Assembly: GCA_017394475.1 (NCBI GenBank)
Contig: JAFPYQ010000240.1
Coordinates: forward strand, 1-14,635
DNA from: Oscillospiraceae bacterium
GTDB taxonomy: Bacteria > Bacillota > Clostridia > Oscillospirales > Ruminococcaceae
DNA length: 14,635 bases
Direction of reading: 5' to 3'
Shown here: positions 6,666 through 12,187 of the stretch, piece by piece
Layout: each line of letters begins with the position of its first letter
Position numbering within the stretch: position 1 is the stretch's first letter
Made by a program: the position numbers and the translations under genes
The notes under the pieces: generated by a model
Told to the model about the DNA's origin: nothing
What the model saw: only the letters and a program-made list of their open reading frames with translations
The model's database searches: none

Positions 6666-8486
6666 ATGAAATTATCGATAAAGCGCCGCCTTATGCGGCT
6701 GGGCATGGTATTCGCCGCTCTGGGATCAGTCCTGACGGCAATATTTGCCGCACTAATTATGAACCATCTCTCATCGGAGTTTTCGGGTTCCCACTGTGAG
6801 ACAGTCGTGGGCAGTGTGGGCAGCTCTCTGCAGGAGGAGATGGAGTTCCTTGCCAACGGCCTGCGGGATTCCGCATCCGGGGATCACAGCGATATATTTG
6901 ATGATGTGTTCATCCTGGGTGAGCCGCGGTCGTATAAATACAAGGGATTTGAGGATCAGTGCAGGATGACGGACAAGGACGACGTGCTGGTCACATATAT
7001 CCACGAGGCACACTGCTACATATTCGCACTCAACAGGGGAGAGGACATAATAGCAGGGCAGCTCCGGGATGATTATTTCGACTATGTCACCGATGTCATG
7101 TCCGGGGACGGCTGCTATGGTTATATGGTGTGCAACAGCACCGGCGAGATACTGATCTCATCGGATAAGGCAGCCTGCGGCGAGGATATCAGGGGGGATG
7201 ACCTGTATGCAGCCGGTATTGATGCGGTGCAGCAGGGAAACAGCAGCCTCACGGGGAATATATTCTCGGAATATATCGTGTATGCCACACCTGTGCCCGA
7301 TAATCCCCGTTTCAGCATATTCTACTGTGTGGGATCCCACAGGGTATACCACACGGTAAAGATCGCCATGGTGCTGATGTTCGGCTATGCAGCGCTCATA
7401 ATACTCGTTTCCTTCTTTACCTCCGTAAAGGCGGCAGGGCGGATATCACGCTCTATACTCCCCACAGTGGAGTGCCTGGACAAATTTTCCAACGGCATCA
7501 TAGACACATCCTTCAAGGCCAACAGCAGAGGGGATGAGACACAACAGCTCTCCGAGGCCATGGAGAAGACCATAAACAGCATCGGCACATATATCAAGGA
7601 TATAGACTATATCCTCACCGAGATAGCGGGGGGCAATCTCATCATCGAAAGCAGCTGCGACTATCGGGGCGATTTCGGCAGAATAAAGAACTCCCTTGAT
7701 ACGATAACGGGTTCCCTTAGGAAGATGATAGGCACCATAAGGGATGCGGGAGAGCAGGTGAACTCCGGTGTCAGCTCACTGGCAAGCGGCGCACAGCTTA
7801 TGGCGGCAAATTCCTCCTCCGAGGCGCAGACGCTCAAAAAGCTGGATCAGCTGGTAAGGAGCATAAATGACAACGTGAATGCAAATTCCGAGATGATAGG
7901 CAATATGCGTTCCCTTTCGGAATCGGTGGTGACCAGTGTTGAAAACGGCAGTCACTGCATGAAAAACCTCAATGTGTCCATAGAGGAGATAAGACAGGCA
8001 TCCGAGGAGATATCACAGCTTGCGTCCCTTATCGAGGATATCGCGTTCCAGACGAATATCCTTGCCCTCAATGCAGCAGTAGAGGCAGCAAGGGCAGGGG
8101 ATGCGGGAAAAGGCTTTGCAGTCGTGGCAGATGAGGTGCGTATGCTGGCAGGCAGGGCATCCGAGGCGGCGCAGAATGCGGTGAAGGTCACGGAGCGCAG
8201 CATGGGGGCTGTGGAAAGAGGCGTGAAGTACGGCTCACAGACTATGCACTCCCTGGATGAGATATACACGTCGGTAAATGACCTCAGCGGCTTTGTGTCA
8301 AAGGTGGCAGATACTTCCATACAGCAGGCAAATGACATAAATGTAGTGAACAAGGGACTCAGTCGTATAACCACTGCGGTGGACAGCAACGCTGCCACAG
8401 CGGAGGGCTCCGCCGCAAATTCCGAGGAGATCGCCACACAGGCACAGATACTCGAAAAGCAGCTCAGGAATTTCAAGGTAAGGTAA
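6666..8486 (+). CDS. Methyl-accepting chemotaxis protein
   Basis: This 606-residue transmembrane chemoreceptor has a short cytoplasmic N-terminus, TM1 (about 10-33), an extracytoplasmic sensor domain (about 36-228), TM2 (about 232-255), HAMP-like linker segments (about 258-355) and a long coiled-coil signalling domain. The hairpin tip EDIAFQTNILALNAAVEAARAG plus KGFAVVADEVRMLA (457-495) is the highly conserved region that contacts CheA and CheW. The sensor contains YGYMVCNSTGEILISSD (151-167), which resembles a Cache/PAS-like strand-turn-strand. The linker segment YILTEIAGGNL...GDFGRIKNSLDTI looks like a second HAMP. ATG 6666 is preferred with a weak GGGA site 6 nt upstream; an in-frame TTG at 6654 would add four residues. 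No che or flagellar genes are nearby, so it is an orphan whose ligand and output are unknown. Confidence 0.95.
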   Translation: MKLSIKRRLMRLGMVFAALGSVLTAIFAALIMNHLSSEFSGSHCETVVGSVGSSLQEEMEFLANGLRDSASGDHSDIFDDVFILGEPRSYKYKGFEDQCRMTDKDDVLVTYIHEAHCYIFALNRGEDIIAGQLRDDYFDYVTDVMSGDGCYGYMVCNSTGEILISSDKAACGEDIRGDDLYAAGIDAVQQGNSSLTGNIFSEYIVYATPVPDNPRFSIFYCVGSHRVYHTVKIAMVLMFGYAALIILVSFFTSVKAAGRISRSILPTVECLDKFSNGIIDTSFKANSRGDETQQLSEAMEKTINSIGTYIKDIDYILTEIAGGNLIIESSCDYRGDFGRIKNSLDTITGSLRKMIGTIRDAGEQVNSGVSSLASGAQLMAANSSSEAQTLKKLDQLVRSINDNVNANSEMIGNMRSLSESVVTSVENGSHCMKNLNVSIEEIRQASEEISQLASLIEDIAFQTNILALNAAVEAARAGDAGKGFAVVADEVRMLAGRASEAAQNAVKVTERSMGAVERGVKYGSQTMHSLDEIYTSVNDLSGFVSKVADTSIQQANDINVVNKGLSRITTAVDSNAATAEGSAANSEEIATQAQILEKQLRNFKVR

Positions 8487-8503
8487 GAATCTGATGCTGA
8501 CAT

Positions 8504-8540
8504 AAAAAACAGGCTGTCCGTGAAGGGCAGCCTGTCTTTT
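8504..8540. terminator. Bidirectional terminator
   Basis: An 11-bp stem with one G-T pair (8509-8519 with 8525-8535) closes a GTGAA loop. The plus strand continues CTTTT (8536-8540) and ends the chemoreceptor transcript. The minus strand continues with a run of T (8504-8508) and can end the surface-protein operon, whose last stop is about 100 nt away. Confidence 0.9.
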
Positions 8541-8634
8541 GGTTATTGTTTTTGTGTTTCTTAGGGCTTTACTGATCCTTACCCGTGACAGACGATCTGC
8601 AGATCGCTGCTACGGTCAGAACAGTAATGAGAAA

Positions 8635-9927
8635 TTACTTTCTCTTTCTGGATGCTACAGCGCCGCAAGCTGCAAGAGCCATAACTGCTGCGATAGCGGG
8701 TACGCTCATGTTGCCTGTGCCTGTGCTGCTTGTCTCAGCTGCAGGAGCGGGAGCAGGAGCAGCCTCTGTCTCAGCGGGAGCAGCCTCCTCGACTGTTACA
8801 GGAGCTTCCTCCTCAACGGGAGCAGCCTCTTCTTCTTCTTCCTCAAAGTCGATGTCCTCTTCCTCAGCCTCTGCGGAATCAGCTGCGAGAGCGGCATCAT
8901 CGAGACCCTTGATAGTGAATGTTACTTCGAGTGTCTCATTTATGGGGAGAGTATGGTCGAAACCGGTGGTGTCCTTAGTCTCGCTGTACTGATTGTAAAT
9001 GTCGATCCTGAAATTGCCCTTTTCCTCGAGGTCGCCGTAAGCGATCTGATCGGGATCAAATTCAACTTCTTCGCCGTCTACAACGATCTTGTCAAGAACT
9101 GCCTCAGCGGTAGGATAGTTAGCATACATGCCCTCGAAATCGATGCAGAATACGCCGAAATCGGGAGAACCGGCAGCCTGGAATTCCATTGTATAAGTGC
9201 CGTCACCTGTGATGGTCATTGAGTTGGCACTCATATCGGAAACGCTCCAGTCGGTAGATGCGAACATGGGGATAGCGTTTACTTCAACATAAACGTCCTC
9301 TTCCTCATCTTCCTCCTCGAAGTCCTCTTCCTCTTCTGCAGCCGTATCCTCCTCAGCAGCTTCCTCTGCTGCGGTCTCCGCAACGGTGGTCTCCGCAACT
9401 GTTTCTTCTGCAGGAGCAGCCTCTGTCTCAGCGGGAGCATCGTCAACGGAAAGAACCACGCCGTCCTTGCCGAGAAGCTCTACACTTGTAACGGTGAAAT
9501 CGCCCCACCAGTTCTGGAGGAAGAAGTTTGCATAGGCATCGCCGTCCTTGAATACAGGAGCGTCCTTGAGGAGCTCAACAGTCTTTCCGTCGGAAGTGAT
9601 CTCCTTGCCTGCATCCGCATTGCCCCAGTCATGGGACTCCCAGTTGTTGGATGTGGAGTTGATACCGATACCGCCGCCGTAACCCTGTGAAGGATCGTTG
9701 ACCTTGATGTAGAATCTTACACCGTATACCTCAGAGGCAGCAATGCTTGCATCAGCAGACCAACCTGCGATCTTCTTGTCATCAGAATTCACGATAACAA
9801 AATAATCTTTGCCGGGCTTTCTTTCGTCTATGTACTTGTTTGCGGAAAGAGCAGATGCGCTTACGGAAGCCAGTGATGCAGCAAGTACAACAGCAGCAAT
9901 GCCGCCGATGATCTTATTAAGTTTCAT
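8635..9927 (-). CDS. Surface-anchored two-domain protein with acidic linkers (surface trio, third gene)
   Basis: This 430-residue protein has a signal peptide (residues 1-26, cleavage near ASA), then a beta-rich domain 1 (about 29-161) with exposed-type tryptophans (WESHDWG 96-102; QNWWGDFTVTSVEL 138-151). A strongly acidic linker follows (163-212), with a run of Asp/Glu. Domain 2 (about 218-342) includes GDGTYTMEF, VDGEEVEFDPDQIAYGDLEEKG and LEVTFTIKG. A second acidic AETEAAP linker leads to TGTGN (402-406), a hydrophobic helix and the tail RKRK. Domain 1 resembles carbohydrate-binding jelly rolls in pattern only; ligand unknown. The end resembles a sortase signal with TG-N but no LP. AGGAGA (9935-9940) is 7 nt from the ATG. 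It is separated by only 23 nt from the gene at 9951-10727, so they share a transcript. Confidence 0.85.
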   Translation of the reverse strand: MKLNKIIGGIAAVVLAASLASVSASALSANKYIDERKPGKDYFVIVNSDDKKIAGWSADASIAASEVYGVRFYIKVNDPSQGYGGGIGINSTSNNWESHDWGNADAGKEITSDGKTVELLKDAPVFKDGDAYANFFLQNWWGDFTVTSVELLGKDGVVLSVDDAPAETEAAPAEETVAETTVAETAAEEAAEEDTAAEEEEDFEEEDEEEDVYVEVNAIPMFASTDWSVSDMSANSMTITGDGTYTMEFQAAGSPDFGVFCIDFEGMYANYPTAEAVLDKIVVDGEEVEFDPDQIAYGDLEEKGNFRIDIYNQYSETKDTTGFDHTLPINETLEVTFTIKGLDDAALAADSAEAEEEDIDFEEEEEEAAPVEEEAPVTVEEAAPAETEAAPAPAPAAETSSTGTGNMSVPAIAAVMALAACGAVASRKRK

Positions 9928-9950
9928 AATGTTATCTCCTATTGACTGAC

Positions 9951-10727
9951 TTATCTTCTTCTGGCTGCGACCATAGCAGCAGCAGCAAGACCCATAACAG
10001 TAACTATTACGGAAGGAACAGCATTGCCTGTTGCAGCGGGAGTGGTCTCCTCAGCAGCTGCAGGAGCGGCCTCTGTCTCAGCGGGAGCAGCCTCTGTCTC
10101 GGCAGGAGCTGCTTCTTCCTCAGCGGGAGCCTCTGTTTCCTCGACAGCAGCTTCTGTCTCCTCGGGAGCAGCCTCTTCCTCAACGGGAGCTGCAGCATCA
10201 AGGTCTGCAAAGCAGTATTCCTTGCCGCCCTTGTCGTCTACCCAGTTGGGCTCGCCTTCCTTTTCGCCGAGCTCATAAGTGCACTGCTTAACAACAACGC
10301 TCTTGACGGAGAATGTAAGACCTGTATCACCCATTGCATCGATAGCATCGGCATCGAGCACGAATTCGAGCTGAGTATCGTTCTTGTTTACGCAGATCCA
10401 TCCATCGGACTTGATGGTGAGTGTATCTGTGGTGATATGGCAGTCTTCCATCTTGGACTGGCTCAGCCATCCGTTATCATAGTCTATGGGGCATACCAGG
10501 TACTGGTCTGCAAGTCCGTAGGGATCGTACAGCTCAACGTCGAGAGTGATCTTGACGTCACCGCCTACTGCCTGGAGAGCTTCCTTGGTTATACCGATGC
10601 CTGTAGATGTCCAGTCACCGGGATATTCGCTGTCAATAGCGATGGTCTCAGCAGATACGCTGAAAGCAGTCATGGATACAGCCAGAGCAGCAGCTGCCGC
10701 ACCGGCGATTATTTTCTTCATCTTCAT
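9951..10727 (-). CDS. Surface-anchored single-domain protein (surface trio, second gene)
   Basis: This 258-residue protein starts with a signal peptide (residues 1-26, cleavage after VSA), then one beta-rich domain (27-178) with YPGDWTSTGIGI, GDVKITLDVELYDPYG and LTFSVKSVVVKQCTYE. Four cysteines occur in the mature domain (79, 96, 112, 149), with a fifth at 172, so disulfides are possible. An AETEAAP/EE-rich linker (about 179-228) precedes AATGN (231-235), a hydrophobic helix and a C-terminal RRR. The start at 10727 is chosen because AAAGGTGA (10733-10740) lies 8 nt upstream; the frame stays open to an ATG at 10784, but that would put 19 charged residues before the signal peptide and read into the hairpin. 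It has the same plan as its two neighbours but no obvious sequence identity in the ligand domain. Confidence 0.86.
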   Translation of the reverse strand: MKMKKIIAGAAAAALAVSMTAFSVSAETIAIDSEYPGDWTSTGIGITKEALQAVGGDVKITLDVELYDPYGLADQYLVCPIDYDNGWLSQSKMEDCHITTDTLTIKSDGWICVNKNDTQLEFVLDADAIDAMGDTGLTFSVKSVVVKQCTYELGEKEGEPNWVDDKGGKEYCFADLDAAAPVEEEAAPEETEAAVEETEAPAEEEAAPAETEAAPAETEAAPAAAEETTPAATGNAVPSVIVTVMGLAAAAMVAARRR

Positions 10728-10755
10728 GTCTTTCACCTTTCTGTGCTTAAATAAG

Positions 10756-10795
10756 AATGGCAACCCATGCCGTAAAAATGGCATGGGCTGCCATT
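10756..10795 (-). repeat. Dispersed hairpin element, copy A
   Basis: Arms of 16 nt (10756-10771 and 10780-10795) pair around an 8-nt loop. The only irregular position is a G-U pair in minus-strand RNA but an A-C mismatch in plus-strand RNA, so the structure fits the minus strand, the direction of the flanking genes. The same element occurs in degenerate form at 14525-14561. It lies in the 148-nt spacer between the first two surface genes, 28 nt upstream of the start at 10727. No T-run follows, so it is not a classic terminator. Confidence 0.75.
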
Positions 10796-10837
10796 ACACA
10801 GCGATGAGTCAACACCGCATAAGCGTATTCTTATGAA

Positions 10838-10863
10838 ACTCTGAGGGGGATCCCCCTCAGAGT
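10838..10863. repeat. Perfect 26-nt palindrome, possible terminator or mRNA stabiliser
   Basis: Thirteen-base arms meet with no spacer at a central GGATCC, flanked by runs of five G and five C. It starts 12 nt after the stop of the gene at 10876-11703 in the direction of transcription. Only TTTC follows on the minus strand, so it may be a weak or processed terminator separating the first surface gene from the next two, or a 3' stabilising hairpin. Confidence 0.7.
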
Positions 10864-10875
10864 CGTAAACATATC

Positions 10876-11703
10876 TTACTTCTTCTTGGAAACGTAAGCA
10901 GCAACAGCAGCAGCAGCCATTACAGCAACAGCAGCAGCAGCGGAGGTGTTGCCTGTAGCAGTAGAAGTAGTCTCCTCAGCAGCAGCAGGTGCAGGAGCAG
11001 CCTCTGTCTCAGCAGGAGCAGCTTCCTCAGCGGGAGCTTCTTCAGCAGCAGCTTCCTCTGCAGGAGCCTCTTCAGCAGCAGCTTCCTCAGCGGGAGCCTC
11101 TTCAGCAGCAGCGGAAGATCCGCCGTAAGCCTTCTGAGGGATCTCGTTGCCTTCCTTATCGAAGATCTTGAAATCAGAAACGGTGAATGTGATGCTCTGG
11201 TCAGTGATGTCCTGGCCGGACCAGTCCATGAACACGATCTCGTTGGAAACATCTTCAGCAGGACCAAGGAGCCACTTGAAGGAATCCTCTACAGTCTGCT
11301 CGTCTTCCCAGATAGCTGTGCCGTCCTCTGCCCAGTCGTTGGGAGAGAGGGAGTACTGTGCGGAGTTACCGGTGGAAACCCATGTTCCGCCGCCCATCCA
11401 GCCGCAGTCTGTGCCTGTGAGCTTGGAAAGGCCATGATATGTGATCTTCCAGGAGCCGGAATATACCTTAGAGAGATCATCGGGATTCTCGAGTACATCA
11501 GCCCATGTGATTCTGAACTTGGAAAGTTCGCCTGCAGTTGCCTGGCCCCATGTAACACCATTCTCATCAGTGCTGATGATAGTACCGGTAGCGGGATCGT
11601 CACCGTCAGCATGACCTGCTGCTGACCAGTCAACAGCGCTTGCTGTGCTTGCAAAAGCTGACATAGCTACAACAGCTGCAATGCCTGCAATAAGCTTTTT
11701 CAT
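10876..11703 (-). CDS. Surface-anchored protein with 10-residue linker repeats (surface trio, first gene)
   Basis: This 275-residue protein has a signal peptide (1-23, cleavage after ASA), then one beta-rich, Trp-rich domain (24-190) with WGQATAGELSKFRITWADVL, SGSWKITYHGLSKL, DCGWMGGGTWVS and ITFTVSDFKIFDKEGNEI. Three tandem repeats of a 10-residue AEEAPAEEAA-type unit follow (about 199-228), then an AETEAAP segment, TATGN (248-252), a hydrophobic helix and KKK. The domain pattern suggests binding of a ligand, perhaps carbohydrate, but nothing catalytic is visible. The start at 11703 is chosen because GGAGGAG (11710-11716) is the ribosome binding site 6 nt upstream; an ATG at 11718 would place that site inside the coding region. 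A strong promoter lies 85 nt upstream. It is the promoter-proximal gene of the trio. Confidence 0.87.
   Translation of the reverse strand: MKKLIAGIAAVVAMSAFASTASAVDWSAAGHADGDDPATGTIISTDENGVTWGQATAGELSKFRITWADVLENPDDLSKVYSGSWKITYHGLSKLTGTDCGWMGGGTWVSTGNSAQYSLSPNDWAEDGTAIWEDEQTVEDSFKWLLGPAEDVSNEIVFMDWSGQDITDQSITFTVSDFKIFDKEGNEIPQKAYGGSSAAAEEAPAEEAAAEEAPAEEAAAEEAPAEEAAPAETEAAPAPAAAEETTSTATGNTSAAAAVAVMAAAAVAAYVSKKK
11021..11110 (-). repeat. Three tandem 30-bp coding repeats
   Basis: Units at 11021-11050, 11051-11080 and 11081-11110 are nearly identical, differing at a few third positions and by one AGC/TGC-type change. Each encodes ten residues rich in Ala, Glu and Pro of the linker in the gene at 10876-11703. 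Copy number probably varies by slippage. Confidence 0.9.
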
Positions 11704-11787
11704 TTTAATCTCCTCCATTAATAGGCGAAAAGCCTTTTTGTGTACAAAAATAAAGATAGTTCACCTATACGCAAATTTTCACTATTC

Positions 11788-11816
11788 ATTATAACATTTG
11801 ATGCAAGAATTTACAA
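11788..11816 (-). promoter_or_regulatory. Sigma-A promoter of the surface-protein genes
   Basis: On the minus strand, -35 TTGTAA (11811-11816) and -10 TATAAT (11788-11793) are 17 bp apart with an extended -10 TG. Transcription should start near 11781, giving a leader of about 78 nt that contains a small AGGC/GCCT hairpin just before the ribosome binding site. Upstream (11824-11903) lie several A/T tracts that may act as UP elements or bend the DNA. Confidence 0.85.
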
Positions 11817-11841
11817 CTATAAGTTTTCACAATTTTTTCAC

Positions 11842-11907
11842 CCGTTTTTTAGTCGTTTTTTACATTATAACTATTTTTTTTGCCCTATATAATGCCGTTT
11901 TTTAGTC
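11842..11907. repeat. Direct repeat CCGTTTTTTAGTC in the intergenic region
   Basis: An identical 13-nt sequence occurs at 11842-11854 and 11895-11907, both in the same orientation, with a partial GTCGTTTTTTA copy between. On the minus strand it reads GACTAAAAAACGG and lies upstream of the surface-protein promoter. It may be a regulator site or simply part of the A-tract array. The 484-nt gene-free stretch 11704-12187 otherwise holds the promoters, phased repeats and leader listed separately. Confidence 0.5.
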
Positions 11908-11994
11908 CTGAGGCAGCGCCTGTGAGAAGCACATTGCCCAGAAAATGCCGGTGTGATGCGGATTTTGACCCGATTTGGCACTGTTGTGCCGGCG

Positions 11995-12032
11995 TGTAAC
12001 CCTTTTGTAATTTATATGTAACTGTTTTGTAG
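11995..12032 (+). promoter_or_regulatory. Four half-sites at 11-bp intervals, likely activator site
   Basis: TGTAA begins at 11995, 12006 and 12017 and TGTAG at 12028, exactly 11 bp apart each time. The array ends 25 bp upstream of the -35 box of the next promoter. This spacing is typical of tandem binding by OmpR/PhoB-type response regulators; the reverse complement TTACA resembles PhoP-box half-sites. The regulator is not encoded here. The pattern is seen directly; the function is inferred. Confidence 0.6.
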
Positions 12033-12057
12033 GTTTCAAGCGTATTTCCAAATTATC

Positions 12058-12086
12058 TTGCATTTTGATTTGGTTTGTGATATAAT
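12058..12086 (+). promoter_or_regulatory. Sigma-A promoter of the FecR-like gene
   Basis: -35 TTGCAT (12058-12063) and -10 TATAAT (12081-12086) are separated by 17 bp, with an extended -10 TG at 12078-12079. Transcription should start near 12093, leaving a leader of about 95 nt. The nonconsensus -35 fits a promoter that needs an activator bound at 11995-12032. Confidence 0.88.
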
Positions 12087-12099
12087 AGAATGGAATACG

Positions 12100-12170
12100 T
12101 ATCCGGATGCCGTGAAAAGGCGGCGGATAAATATCAGGACGGTGCGCGGGACGCGTTCCCTATGCGCCGT
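12100..12170 (+). promoter_or_regulatory. Structured mRNA leader with two hairpins
   Basis: The first hairpin pairs TATCCG (12100-12105) with CGGATA (12124-12129), enclosing a GCC/GGC inner stem. The second pairs ACGGTGC (12139-12145) with GCGCCGT (12164-12170), enclosing GGGA/TCCC (12148-12151 with 12157-12160). The second ends 6 nt before the ribosome binding site. I see no match to a known riboswitch class. Confidence 0.5.
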
Positions 12171-12187
12171 ATAACAGGGTGTTAGAT

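Noticed and set aside
7952..8503. Minus-strand open frame (183 codons) inside the chemoreceptor gene
   Set aside because: It is antisense to the highly conserved MCP signalling domain and has no supporting start signal.
8593..8606. Perfect 14-nt palindrome around CTGCAG after the surface operon
   Set aside because: It is short, has no T-run and lies between the stop and a clear terminator; it may well be chance.
8539..9222. Long plus-strand open frame (227 codons) opposite the third surface-protein gene
   Set aside because: Its Ser/Cys/Leu-rich translation is the mirror of the acidic linker on the minus strand, it has no ribosome binding site, and it covers a well-supported secreted protein.
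9942..10754. Plus-strand open frame of 270 codons opposite the second surface-protein gene
   Set aside because: Low-complexity Ser/Cys/Leu sequence caused by the repetitive linker on the other strand. The minus-strand gene has a signal peptide, ribosome binding site and sorting-like tail.
11021..11110. Regular 30-bp repeats considered as a CRISPR array
   Set aside because: The units are directly adjacent without spacers and lie in frame inside a coding linker.
11887..11892. TATAAT on the plus strand in the intergenic region
   Set aside because: No acceptable -35 box lies 16-18 bp upstream; the region is simply AT-rich and the real plus-strand promoter is at 12058-12086.
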